Source: Synechococcus sp. AG-679-B05 (GTDB lineage: Bacteria > Cyanobacteriota > Cyanobacteriia > PCC-6307 > Cyanobiaceae). Taken from it: DNA of 57,269 nt. A model generated the notes under the pieces. The model was not told the DNA's origin and made no database searches. It was given only the letters and a program-made list of their open reading frames with translations. Position numbers and translations under genes: made by a program. Below, one piece after another: positions 9,827 to 18,355 of this stretch (position 1 is the stretch's first letter; the number at the start of each line of letters is the position of its first letter). The stretch lies in assembly GCA_003210795.1 (NCBI GenBank), contig QCUJ01000008.1:1-57269 (forward strand), given 5' to 3'.

Positions 9827-9982
9827 ATGGATTCTTCCAACCCAAACGTCCAGCCTCCCTACAACAAAGATGACATGGCCGCAGGGGAGCTTTGGAATGG
9901 ACGACTTGCAATGATTGGCTTCGTCAGCGCAATCGCGACGGAACTGCTATTGGGTCAATCCATGCTGCCAAAAGTTTTCTGA
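9827..9982 (+). CDS. Short high-light-inducible (Hli) protein
   Basis: A 51-residue Hli protein. The core reads AGELWNGRLAMIGFVSAIATE: Glu, Asn and Arg in ELWNGRLAMIGF are the chlorophyll-binding positions of the single-helix Hli/SCP family, followed by a hydrophobic helix and a short tail ending KVF. The N-terminus is a short polar leader. It is the only recognisable family member in the AT-rich island; hli genes are often carried in genomic islands of marine cyanobacteria and by their phages. Confidence 0.88.
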   Translation: MDSSNPNVQPPYNKDDMAAGELWNGRLAMIGFVSAIATELLLGQSMLPKVF

Positions 9983-10921
9983 AACGCTTCAAGCCCGAAA
10001 CAACTAAAGGCCGCGCTCTCCAGAAAAAGAAATACTGTTGCGCCTAATCAACGTCAAATTCTGATTGCAAAAAAATCAGCAATGTGGGCCGCAATTGATC
10101 ATAATTACTGAAAAACTATAATAATTATGATAAATTGTTTTATGCATTACGATCGTATTTATGCTTTATAAATCTAGCAAATATATATTCGTTGCTAATT
10201 ATTTTGGTATAGTAATTTTTGCAATAGTTAAATTAAAATCGCACTCTAAACATATAGGCCTTGATGGCTTCGTTGCACGAAAATCAATCAATCATTTATT
10301 TTAATCCCAAGTAGTTAATTCTTTTCAAATCCAGTTTATAACAGCCAAAGGAATAAGATTTTAGTTGATTAACTTGGGTGGCGCCAAGATTTCTCTCACT
10401 CCACGGATTAGGCAAATGCTGGGCAAACCATTTTCATTGTCCCCACCAAGAAGGCTCTAAAACCCACCCTGCTGAAGTCAGCAGCCAATCCGAGCGGAAG
10501 CGCATGGCTTTAAATCAAACTATTTTAGTGTTCAATCATAGCAAAATTGTTGCGGCACATAACTAAATTACTGGTTAATTCCGAAAGCCAATCATCATTA
10601 AAACCAAAAAGCAGGTGTCGCCCTAGACGAGAAAGATAGGCATGCATGACGTATACATCGTGCTACAAGCAGCTAGAGATAGCTTAAGCATAATCGTGAT
10701 GAGTATAGATGACGGTTGCTAAAGGCACCTTCTAGACGATTTCGAAGGTTCTTAGACAATTCAGGCCTTGCACAATTTTTTTTTAAAAACCTATACATCC
10801 AAGATATAGCCTGTGAACATAGCAATCGCTACATCTATTATTATCTATAATTGATAGCACCTGATGAAGCACGATTATTCTCAATGAATAATCTCTTCCT
10901 GAATACAAATTCCGAGTTGCA
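9983..10921. other. AT-rich gene-free stretch
   Basis: About 940 bases, visibly richer in A and T than the flanking core, with scattered stops in all frames. The only open readings are below about 62 codons; one from a GTG at 10378 to 10566 has no recognisable pattern, and I do not call it. I see no tRNA, terminator or repeat here. It looks like non-coding island DNA. Confidence 0.5.
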
Positions 10922-11007
10922 ATGAACCAGCTGCAGCGACAACGACTGGTTGCACGGAAGTTGGACGCTTTGATTAAATTGATTGAGGGACGTTACCATT
11001 CCTCGTC

Positions 11008-11142
11008 TTAGTCAGCAATTGCATGTCTGACATGAGCCAATTCATGGACAATGGCTGCTTTATCAACCATTGAACCTGCTTCCAGCAGTTGTTGTTCTAA
11101 TTCCTCCAGGCGTTGAGACAAGAGCATTATTGTGTAATTCAT
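11008..11142 (-). CDS. Tiny helical protein, paralogue of the next island gene
   Basis: A 44-residue frame. It is one charged helix-forming chain with LEELEQQL, then VDKAAIVHELAHVRHAIAD at the end. It aligns by eye with the end of the protein at 11288-11449 (ELEHQL ... ADRVEIDHQLKCVEHAIAE), suggesting a small paralogous family. A second in-frame ATG lies six bases upstream (11148). No Shine-Dalgarno sequence is evident. The function is unknown. Confidence 0.5.
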   Translation of the reverse strand: MNYTIMLLSQRLEELEQQLLEAGSMVDKAAIVHELAHVRHAIAD

Positions 11143-11287
11143 AATCATAATTGTTATCACATCAGCTTGATGATTGTATACTCCCCATTAATACTTTCTG
11201 TTGACCAATCGAAGCTATCCAGCACTCCTGAATCTCAAAGCTCAACAAAGCAATCCCTAATTACATCTATCTTATTATTTGCTGTAT

Positions 11288-11449
11288 TCACTGGGCCGGC
11301 TCCAACTCAGCTATTGCGTGTTCAACACACTTCAGTTGATGATCTATCTCTACTCGGTCGGCTTGTGAATCACTTGTCATGAGCTGATGTTCAAGCTCTA
11401 GATGATGCTGGAAGAGATAACTTTGAATAAGGTCAGATACAAGTTCCAT
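11288..11449 (-). CDS. Small helical protein, unknown
   Basis: A 53-residue protein. I chose the ATG at 11449 because AGGAG lies seven bases upstream of it on the minus strand; the frame stays open 36 codons further up, but without a ribosome site. The chain is helical and charged (MELVSDLIQSYLFQHHLELE) and ends HQLKCVEHAIAELEPAQ, echoing the paralogue at 11008-11142. It has no membrane segment. It may act as a small binding partner, but nothing in the neighbourhood says of what. Confidence 0.6.
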   Translation of the reverse strand: MELVSDLIQSYLFQHHLELEHQLMTSDSQADRVEIDHQLKCVEHAIAELEPAQ

Positions 11450-11677
11450 ACGTTGACTCCTGAAATGGTTTGCAGAGCTATGGCTGAGGGGTAGAGGTGA
11501 CCGTTGTGGAAGTGGTCCTGCAATCAGTATCTGCTTCTCTTCAAATATCCACATCACTGGATGTAGCTAGTTGCTCGCTGGTTCCTCTAGTCCTATTGGG
11601 TAGGTGCAGTTGAACTAGTCCTCGATACGCGCACTTGGCTCGACCTCCACTAGCCGTGATTCATGGAATGCACCAGG

Positions 11678-11767
11678 TCATGACTCCGTCGTGTCATGGC
11701 TCCGATAACACTTCTTCAGCACGGGCTTAACGAACGATGGCTTGACAGTGCTACCTGAATAGCGCAT
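11678..11767 (-). CDS. Possible 29-residue peptide
   Basis: An open frame from an ATG at 11767 encodes MRYSGSTVKPSFVKPVLKKC and nine more residues. The basic, YRS-containing character resembles very short proteins annotated in marine cyanobacteria, but the length is too small to trust. I list it as a low-confidence candidate only. Confidence 0.2.
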   Translation of the reverse strand: MRYSGSTVKPSFVKPVLKKCYRSHDTTES

Positions 11768-11820
11768 ACCCACGAGCGAGCGAGACGACACATCTTCATG
11801 GTACTTCATGAAGTTATAAT

Positions 11821-12048
11821 ATGAGCACTTACGAGCAACTCGCAATGATCAAGTCAATTCCAAATAAGTCAGAACGAGGAGGAAACATTTTTGATTTTGT
11901 TGGAATGGCAAAGCAAGTAACAGTCAAAAGAGAGCAAGGCATGAATCAAGACGTCAGTTCCTTGGACTATATGAATAAAGTACCAAAATCAAAAAAGACA
12001 ACAAAAACAATCATGGAACTCCCGAGTGATCGGAATCAAAAATCGTAA
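11821..12048 (+). CDS. Small Lys-rich protein, unknown
   Basis: A 75-residue frame with an ATG just after the run TATAATATG, which could serve as a promoter element but is too close to be certain. The product (MSTYEQLAMIKSIPNKSERG at the start, KVPKSKKTTKTIMELPSD near the end) is hydrophilic and basic, without membrane segments or a known motif. Codon use is AT-rich like the surrounding island, unlike the flanking core genes, which suggests transfer. I do not recognise it. Confidence 0.45.
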   Translation: MSTYEQLAMIKSIPNKSERGGNIFDFVGMAKQVTVKREQGMNQDVSSLDYMNKVPKSKKTTKTIMELPSDRNQKS

Positions 12049-12466
12049 GTTACAAGATTGAATATCGTGCCGACTACCTCCTGCAGGCGTTCTGCATAGA
12101 ACCACCCTCCAATTCAACTTACATAGCAAAAATCAAAACTTGCAGCAGAACGATGGTTGACCGTCGCAAGTTCATAAATTCCACACAATCTAGCTTCATT
12201 ATTCATTGGGACTATCCAGCAAAAGCCACAAAAGTGGGGCGAATAGCAACGGACAACCAGATCAACCTAAATGACAACTCCTCTTCCAAGAATTATACAT
12301 AAGGCCCACAAAGCATTTTCTAACGATTGCCTATACTAGCCATTACGGATTATGTATAACCTCTTATTTGTCTTATTGCTTTCCTGCATGCATCAGCAGA
12401 GGACTCACGCATTAGTCTAATATCAGTTCCATTTCTTACGTTTTTTTGTGGCTCAATGACCCCTTC
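12049..12466. other. AT-rich gene-free stretch
   Basis: About 420 bases of island DNA with no open frame worth calling, no clear hairpin-plus-T terminator and no repeat I can see. Confidence 0.5.
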
Positions 12467-12721
12467 TCATGCCGAAGGTAGGGGCGTATTCATTGCCATT
12501 ACTGAATAGATCACTTCATATTGGGGGTTCTTCTCATCCGGCTCTTCGGCTCCAGCCAGCAGCTCAACCTTATCTGCTGGCATGAAATCAATGCCATCTG
12601 TTGTGACTACTGGCTGGCTCAATAATTCACTCCTCATTCTTATTGCCTCGCCCCTCAGCAAGGAATCCAAATCAGGCTCAAGCGGGGTAATGGCTACTCC
12701 ATATCGCTTGAGCTTCCCCAT
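12467..12721 (-). CDS. Conserved-looking small protein, unknown
   Basis: An 84-residue acidic protein beginning MGKLKRYGVAITPLEPDLD. It contains a central PVVTTDGIDFMPADKVELL segment and a C-terminal EPDEKNPQYEVIYSVMAMN. The even amino-acid composition and the G/C-rich third positions compared with the rest of the island suggest a real gene. There is no signal peptide or membrane span. It lies alone on the minus strand in the island, and I cannot assign a function. Confidence 0.5.
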   Translation of the reverse strand: MGKLKRYGVAITPLEPDLDSLLRGEAIRMRSELLSQPVVTTDGIDFMPADKVELLAGAEEPDEKNPQYEVIYSVMAMNTPLPSA

Positions 12722-12924
12722 GGTTGGTGGTGCCAGAAGAGTGGACTCATACCGACTTAACTGCCTGCTTCCTCAGCGTCAGCGACATATAGAACCGGGA
12801 ATACCTGGTAACACCGCCATTCATTCAGCTGGAGTAGTCCTGCTCTCCTTCGCCCAACTACACAACAATCATTGCATCGGCTTCAAAGCCTCTCGAAGCA
12901 ATGCAGGTCTTGAAAGTCGGTGCA

Positions 12925-13083
12925 TCAAATCGATTCAGGCATCAGCTCGGAGATGTTCGGCATAGGGTCCGGCTTGCCCTCAGCAATGGCGCGAGCACGG
13001 AGATAAAACCAGCTCTCCGTTGCGCCCTTGGCTTCCATGCTTTCAGCAATGGACGTCCAGTTGTCGATTTCAGCTTGATCCAT
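12925..13083 (-). CDS. Small helical protein, unknown
   Basis: A 52-residue protein from an ATG at 13083 (MDQAEIDNWTSIAESMEAKG, then ATESWFYLRARAIAEGKPDP). It looks like a compact two-helix protein. The frame is open another 60 codons upstream, but those residues lie opposite the remnant and the kinase start and look non-coding. Similar short proteins occur in marine Synechococcus, but I know no function. It sits at the right edge of the island. Confidence 0.5.
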   Translation of the reverse strand: MDQAEIDNWTSIAESMEAKGATESWFYLRARAIAEGKPDPMPNISELMPESI

Positions 13084-13197
13084 GGGAATAACGAATATCC
13101 CCCAATGCTGGAAATTAACTGATGTTTCCGCGGCTTTTTCGAGTCGTGATGACCGCCACCTGGATCCATATCGACAGTTGCGGATTTGAAAAGCGAA

Positions 13198-13218
13198 TAT
13201 GTGCTTATTCCAGACGGC
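13198..13218 (+). repeat. Copy 2 of the 21-base direct repeat (response-regulator remnant)
   Basis: This encodes YVLIPDG, the counterpart of YVFVPDG at 9067-9087. The same frame is open from about 13168 to a TGA at 13246-13248 and reads TVADLKSEYVLIPDG then ISRWPSDVA, the shape of an OmpR-family C-terminal tail. It overlaps the kinase start, as an original regulator-kinase junction would. Confidence 0.55.
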
Positions 13219-13226
13219 ATCTCTCG

Positions 13227-14555
13227 TTGGCCCTCCGACGTCGCCTGAAATCGAGCAGCGCATGGGGCGGATTGTTGGCCGGAAGTTGGCTGCTGGGGGT
13301 GCTGATGCTTCAGCTGCTTTTCGGGCAACGGCTGGAGCGTCTGCAAATCGAGCGCTTAGGCAGTGAATTGGCGCTCAACCTGCGACTGAGCGAACTGATC
13401 CTGGAGCGCTATCCACCCACACTGATCAGCGAGCTGACGGGATTGGACCTGCAGATCGCCGTGGTGCCCACAGGTCCCGAGCGGCCCGATCAAGCCACAC
13501 AACAACGTGCTGAGGCGCTTCGTATGGAGCTCTGCAGCCGAATGAACGTCTGCCCGAGAATCCTCCCCGCAGCCTCGAGAGACAACATCGATCGACCGAA
13601 GGTGTGGATCGAACTGGTCTCACCATTGGAGCCGGTTTGGCTTCGCAGCGAGCTACCGATGTTGCGGAGCTGGCCACCGGAACCCACGCTGCTGGCCCTT
13701 GCTCTCGTTGGGGCCATCGTGAGTACTGGCGGAATCTATCTGCTGCTGGAGGTGAAGCGTCCTTTGCAGGCCCTAGAGAAAGGCCTGTCCGACGTTGGCA
13801 ACACCACCGATCCCGAAAGGCTTCCCGCACAGGGAGCCCCAGAGGTTCAAAGCATCACGCGACGTTTCAACGCCATGCTCCAGCGCCTTGCCATTAATCA
13901 GCAAGAACGCTCCACAATGCTGGCCGGAATTGCCCACGACTTAAGGGCACCGATTACCCGTCTGAGATTCCGCCTGTCGCTCCAGCAACTCAAGGAGACT
14001 GAACGAGAGCAGTTCCATGGAGACCTTCAGGCCTTGGAGCGCATCACCGATCAGTTTCTGCTGTTTGCCGGAGAAGGGGATCGGGAACTCCCGGTGGAGT
14101 GCCCGATCGATCAATGGTTGGCAGAGACAGTCGCCGGCCAGCCAAGGGATCAATTGAGACTGGAGCTCACAGCGATGAAGGGAAAGATTCGCCCAGTGGC
14201 CCTCAGCCGAGCTCTGAGCAATTTGATCGACAATGCCCTCAGCTACGGCGATCCCCCAGTTGTCATTCGCTTGACGCACAACAACTCACGAGCCTTGATC
14301 GAAGTCTGGGATCAGGGGCAGGGAATTCCTGAAGAGCAGTGGCAACGGGCCTTGCAACCGTTTCAACGCATTGATGCGGCCCGTGGTCAGCAGGGGCACT
14401 GCGGTCTTGGCCTGGCGATCGTTAGTCAGGTGATGCATCAACACGATGGAACGGTCAGCTGCCGGCAGGGCGATGGTTACCCCGGTCGCTTTGCAGTGCT
14501 GCTGGACTTACCCATGGATGGGACTAAAAAGCCAGTCTTTCTTCAGAAAACCTAA
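13227..14555 (+). CDS. EnvZ-like sensor histidine kinase
   Basis: A membrane histidine kinase with a short N-terminus, TM1 (WGGLLAGSWLLGVLMLQLLF), a periplasmic loop of roughly 110 residues, TM2 (LLALALVGAIVSTGGIYLLL), a HAMP linker, the H-box AGIAHDLRAPITRLR with the phospho-accepting His, the N-box LSNLIDNALSYG, and the G boxes DQGQGIPEE and GHCGLGLAIV. The frame is open upstream to an ATG at 13122, but codons before 13227 overlap a decayed regulator tail and look non-native, so I prefer the TTG at 13227; the ATG at 13149 is an alternative. The partner is inferred to be the OmpR-type regulator at 8380-9105. Confidence 0.88.
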   Translation: MALRRRLKSSSAWGGLLAGSWLLGVLMLQLLFGQRLERLQIERLGSELALNLRLSELILERYPPTLISELTGLDLQIAVVPTGPERPDQATQQRAEALRMELCSRMNVCPRILPAASRDNIDRPKVWIELVSPLEPVWLRSELPMLRSWPPEPTLLALALVGAIVSTGGIYLLLEVKRPLQALEKGLSDVGNTTDPERLPAQGAPEVQSITRRFNAMLQRLAINQQERSTMLAGIAHDLRAPITRLRFRLSLQQLKETEREQFHGDLQALERITDQFLLFAGEGDRELPVECPIDQWLAETVAGQPRDQLRLELTAMKGKIRPVALSRALSNLIDNALSYGDPPVVIRLTHNNSRALIEVWDQGQGIPEEQWQRALQPFQRIDAARGQQGHCGLGLAIVSQVMHQHDGTVSCRQGDGYPGRFAVLLDLPMDGTKKPVFLQKT

Positions 14556-14615
14556 TTGGTTCCAACGGAATTGACTAGACGTAGCCAGAACTGTTGTTAA
14601 AGCTCTGCAAATGTC

Positions 14616-15551
14616 TTGGGAAAGAAAAACAAAAAGAAGTCTCCAACCGCTGATCACAATATGGGTGCTGTGATGCAGGCCATCGAGCACTACAGAGATG
14701 GAGATATCGACAACCGACAGGAGATTCTTGAGGAACTGCATGAAGGCTCCTCCAATAATCACAAACGACTGAATAAAAAGATTTACGAGAAGGAACTGGC
14801 TCGACTGCAATCAGAGCTGGTCAAGATGCAGTACTGGGTGAAAGCCACAGGCTTTCGCATGATTGTCATTTTCGAAGGCCGCGACGCAGCGGGTAAAGGC
14901 GGTTCAATCAAGCGCCTCACAGAAGCGATGAACCCGAGGGGTTGCCGGGTTGTCGCATTGGGAACGCCTTCTGAACAACAGAAAACCCAGTGGTATTTCC
15001 AGCGCTATGTGGAGCACTTTCCCAGTGCTGGAGAGATCGTCATCTTCGACAGGAGCTGGTACAACCGTGCTGGCGTGGAAAAAGTGATGGGTTTCGCCAC
15101 AGACCAACAGGTGGAGAGTTTTTATGAAACCTGCCCCGAGTTCGAGCGATTGCTCACGAAAGATGGAATTTTGCTGCTGAAGTACTGGTTCTCAATTAAT
15201 GACGAAGAACAGGAAAGACGCTTCCAGGAACGGATCGACAATAAAGAACGGCGCTGGAAACTCAGCCCGATGGATATCGAGTCGCGTAATCGCTGGGTCG
15301 AGTATTCCAAAGCGAAAGACATCATGTTCTCCAAAACCCAGATTCCTGAAGCTCCCTGGTTCACCGTGGAGGCCAACGACAAACGCCGTGCCAGATTGAA
15401 CTGTCTCAGTCATTTGCTCAGCAAGGTGCCCTACGAAGACATGACACCGAAAGCCATCAAGATGCCGGAGCGGCCCAAACAGGGGAACTACAAACGTCCT
15501 CCTTTCAACGAAAAGTTCTTTGTCCCCAACCACTTTCCATACACGGATTAA
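14616..15551 (+). CDS. ppk2: Polyphosphate kinase 2 family protein
   Basis: PPK2 transfers phosphate between polyphosphate and nucleotides. The 311-residue chain has the Walker A motif EGRDAAGKGG at about 90-99, the Walker B-like FDRSWYNRAGVE at about 145-156, and the lid-region arginines (EQERRFQERI). Length and motifs fit the one-domain class that phosphorylates nucleoside diphosphates or runs in reverse; which direction dominates cannot be read here. The start is taken as the TTG at 14616, preserving a Lys-rich leader; an ATG at 14661 is a plausible alternative. A strong terminator follows at 15612-15639. Confidence 0.92.
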   Translation: MGKKNKKKSPTADHNMGAVMQAIEHYRDGDIDNRQEILEELHEGSSNNHKRLNKKIYEKELARLQSELVKMQYWVKATGFRMIVIFEGRDAAGKGGSIKRLTEAMNPRGCRVVALGTPSEQQKTQWYFQRYVEHFPSAGEIVIFDRSWYNRAGVEKVMGFATDQQVESFYETCPEFERLLTKDGILLLKYWFSINDEEQERRFQERIDNKERRWKLSPMDIESRNRWVEYSKAKDIMFSKTQIPEAPWFTVEANDKRRARLNCLSHLLSKVPYEDMTPKAIKMPERPKQGNYKRPPFNEKFFVPNHFPYTD

Positions 15552-15611
15552 GACTGAAGATTTCTCTGAACCGGGAAGAATCAAAACTTCTCAGGTTCCG
15601 ATTCAACACAA

Positions 15612-15639
15612 AGCCCTGCCCCTTCGGCGGGGCTTTTTT
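15612..15639 (+). terminator. Rho-independent terminator after ppk2
   Basis: The stem AGCCCTGCC / GGCGGGGCT with loop CCTTC is followed immediately by six T. There is one G-T wobble in nine pairs. It lies 60 bases after the ppk2 stop and also separates it from the convergent cyclase gene. Confidence 0.85.
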
Positions 15640-15737
15640 GGTTGGATCAACATCCAAAACTTTGACGCTGCAACTGCATCATCGCCAGCAGCGACAACAT
15701 CAGGAGCGGAACACGACCGCCAAAGATATCTTGATCG

Positions 15738-17198
15738 TCAGCTTGGATGGAGAGAAACCAAAACATAGACAGCAACAGGCTCAGGCCATCCCTTAACCGC
15801 GTGTCTCCCCAAGTCTTCAACGACAACAACATCGGCAATGAGATCCAGAACCTCTCCACTCATCGAAATTGGGTATTCAGGAAACTTACGCGTTAAAGAT
15901 TCCAATCGACTGGCCAGATTCACAGAAGCACCAATCACGGTGTACTCCAGTCGATCTTTGGAACCGAGATTACCGGCCATCACATCTCCGCAGTGAATGC
16001 CAATACCGTGACGAAGAGGTTCCAAACCTTCCTTGTCCAAAATGCTGTTGAGTTGATCAAGATTCGATTGCATTGTGAGAGCAGCCCGCACAGCCGCCAA
16101 TGCCTCTTCGCGATCGCCCCGATGGATAGGAACGCCAAATTCGGCCATCAGCGCGTCGCCAATGAATTTGTCCAACAGCCCCTGCTCGGCCAACACCGGG
16201 GCGGCGATAGCCTCGAAGTAACGATTTAGCAAAGCAAACAGATCCTCAGCATCCATGACATTGCTGCGGGCTGTGAACCCAACCAGATCGGTAAACAACA
16301 CAACACAGCGCTCGCGCCGACCGCCAAGACGCGTCCAACTTTCGGTGCTTGTACGCAACATGTCGCGCATCAGATTCGGCGAAACACGACGCGATAGAAC
16401 GGAATGAAGAAATCTCCGTTGCGCACTTTCCTGCTGGAACTGATCAGCGGTTCGAAGAGTTCCAGCAAAAACAGGCATCAGTATCAAGGCAGCTCCTGGC
16501 AACCAAAGGCCAAACCACCAGGCGGCAACCGTCGATCCACACGCCAGAACAGTCAGTGCTGCTGAAGTCGTTGCCGTTCCAAGCGCCGTCGCGGGCAAAG
16601 AAATTCGCCAGTGACACAACAACATCCAGCCAGTTGTCACAGCCACCAATGGCACGAAATTAAGCCCACGAAATCCGCGACCGCTTTGAAGTCCGGCGAT
16701 GTCCGAAAGCAGAACCTCAGACCCACTCTGCTGACCGAATGGAGTCTCAAGCTGATCCCCGAGGGAAGGAGCCGTTGAACCAATGATGACAATTTTGTCC
16801 TGCCAGAAGTCTTCCGATTGCATGCCAAGAGCCCAGGCGGGAATCACGGGAATCTGTTCACTTGGCCCAAGGAAATCGATCCCGTCATCAACGGATGCAG
16901 TTGTCTTATCAGCCGCCAAATGAGCCATTGGGGGCGAGTGGGGTTGAGGAAACGGAGCAAGCATTTCCTGAAGACGCACCATGCCGGGAACGGCCTGCAC
17001 AATCCCAAAGGCATCGATGGAGAAAGCCGACAGGCCAACTTGAAAACGCGCGTCCCATGGACGTCGCAGCTGGACCTGCTCAAAGCCCTCCCATTGCTGA
17101 CGAACCAAAGAAGCACTGAGCAGGACCCTGTCCTTCCATGGCTCCAGTGCGTCATAAAAAGGCTGATCATCATCAGCGTTGGCGCTCAAATCAGGCAA
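15738..17198 (-). CDS. CHASE2 adenylate cyclase, N-terminus disrupted
   Basis: The 486-residue frame holds the second half of an extracytoplasmic CHASE2 sensor (WKDRVLLSASLV, IVIIGSTAPSLGDQ), two or three membrane spans at about 190-250, and a class III cyclase domain. The cyclase has both metal-binding aspartates (LFTDLVGFT and FIGDALMAEF), Lys in LLDKFIGD and Thr in EYTVIG, which favour ATP over GTP as substrate, and the transition-state residues in SVNLASR. The apparent start is a TTG directly after a stop, in mid-domain; upstream DNA carries the missing CHASE2 start in two other frames. It is probably a pseudogene or a sequencing error, although the catalytic half is intact. Confidence 0.8.
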   Translation of the reverse strand: MPDLSANADDDQPFYDALEPWKDRVLLSASLVRQQWEGFEQVQLRRPWDARFQVGLSAFSIDAFGIVQAVPGMVRLQEMLAPFPQPHSPPMAHLAADKTTASVDDGIDFLGPSEQIPVIPAWALGMQSEDFWQDKIVIIGSTAPSLGDQLETPFGQQSGSEVLLSDIAGLQSGRGFRGLNFVPLVAVTTGWMLLCHWRISLPATALGTATTSAALTVLACGSTVAAWWFGLWLPGAALILMPVFAGTLRTADQFQQESAQRRFLHSVLSRRVSPNLMRDMLRTSTESWTRLGGRRERCVVLFTDLVGFTARSNVMDAEDLFALLNRYFEAIAAPVLAEQGLLDKFIGDALMAEFGVPIHRGDREEALAAVRAALTMQSNLDQLNSILDKEGLEPLRHGIGIHCGDVMAGNLGSKDRLEYTVIGASVNLASRLESLTRKFPEYPISMSGEVLDLIADVVVVEDLGRHAVKGWPEPVAVYVLVSLHPS

Positions 17199-17311
17199 TG
17201 ATCAAGTCAAAACCTGAGGGCTTTCAATGGATAAATAACAGCATGAATGACTACATGCTGAGAAGCATGAAAGCCAAGACCTTCCCAGCAATCAGCGACC
17301 TCTATCTGCAC
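17199..17311 (-). pseudogene. Out-of-frame 5' remnant of the CHASE2 cyclase gene
   Basis: Reading the minus strand from a GTG at 17311 gives QIEVADCWEGLGFHASQ and then VIYPLK. Dropping one A continues as KPSGFDLII, and dropping one G joins PDLSANADDD at the start of the annotated frame. GFDLI...D and the preceding LGF are characteristic of CHASE2 domains, so the 5' end of the gene is present but broken by two single-base changes. No membrane-anchoring N-terminus is visible further upstream. Confidence 0.55.
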
Positions 17312-17640
17312 TAAAATGAGATGGATTCATCGGAGACATTGGGGGCAGCAAACTCTCTTTTTTCATACTGTTCATCAAGAATCAAGAAAAAAACCAATAA
17401 CAAGCAAAGTTCTGATCAATTCCTTCCATGCAGGCCAGCCTCTTTAACTGAACTCTCAAACCATCTTGAAAGGCGATCTTTTGCGGACGGCTGTTCAATC
17501 AATCAACGCGCTGAAGACAACTTGAACACAATCACCACAACGAAACCTCAAAAAAGTCCAGAGGCCAGCCTGAAGGGCTGCTGAGAGAGTCGCCAAATGG
17601 GCTTGAGCGGCAGTTGACTGGATCAACTGAACTGAGTGCC

Positions 17641-18330
17641 ATGGAACGCCTTGCAGTCACCGGTGCTTCCGGAAAGACCGGCTGGCGGGTCGTGGATGAG
17701 GCCCTGAAACGCGGCATGGCCGTGAGGGTGATTGCTCGCCCTGCTTCTGTGCTCCCCCAGCCCCTGGCAGAAGCGGAGCGTGAGGGACGCCTGGAGGTGC
17801 AGCGTGTTGAACTCAGCGCTGCAAAGGCTTTACAGCAAGCCCTCAAGGGGTGCACAGCTCTGGTGATTGCTACCGGTGCAAGGCCTTCAGTGAATCTCGC
17901 CGCACCACTCCAGGTGGATGCCATTGGCGTTCAGGCTCAGGTGAAAGCTTGTGAGGCAGTCGGTTTGAAGCGCGTCATCCTGGTGAGTTCACTCTGCGCC
18001 GGACGGTGGCTCCACCCCTTGAATCTGTTCGGATTAATCCTGGTGTGGAAACGGCTCGGAGAGCGTTCACTCCAGAACAGCACGCTGGATTGGACCGTGA
18101 TCCGCCCCGGTGGACTCAGTGAGGACGACAGCAGAGCCGACAACGAGGGGATCCTGTTCTCGGGAGCCGACGAGCAGGAAAGCAACAGCATCCCGAGGCG
18201 ACTGGTTGCTCAGGTCTGCATGGACGGGTTGATGCAGCCCAATGCCTGCGGTCGAATCATTGAAATCACCAGCACGGACGATCTGCCCCAGCGCAACCTC
18301 AGTGCCTGGTTGGAATCACAAACGGCGTGA
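17641..18330 (+). CDS. NAD(P)-binding SDR/NmrA-like protein
   Basis: A 229-residue atypical short-chain dehydrogenase (SDR a5 type, the Tic62/Ycf39-like branch). It has the glycine motif VTGASGKTGWRVV right after the start, VIATGARPSV with the first strand, and VILVSSLCAGRWLHP where the catalytic Tyr-Lys pair of classical SDRs would be; that pair is absent, so NAD(P) binding without classical dehydrogenase chemistry is likely. The ATG at 17641 is preferred to an upstream GTG-type start at 17614 because it puts the Rossmann strand at the N-terminus. The substrate is unknown. Confidence 0.85.
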   Translation: MERLAVTGASGKTGWRVVDEALKRGMAVRVIARPASVLPQPLAEAEREGRLEVQRVELSAAKALQQALKGCTALVIATGARPSVNLAAPLQVDAIGVQAQVKACEAVGLKRVILVSSLCAGRWLHPLNLFGLILVWKRLGERSLQNSTLDWTVIRPGGLSEDDSRADNEGILFSGADEQESNSIPRRLVAQVCMDGLMQPNACGRIIEITSTDDLPQRNLSAWLESQTA

Positions 18331-18355
18331 GCCAAGCCAGCTCACCACCTGATCG

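Noticed and set aside
10378-10566. 62-codon frame from a GTG in the island
   Set aside because: No start signal, no recognisable pattern, and AT-rich DNA around it with random-looking composition.
17321-17584. 87-codon plus-strand frame upstream of the SDR gene
   Set aside because: Low-complexity Ser/Lys/Thr product; it lies beside the broken 5' end of the cyclase gene and has no start signal.
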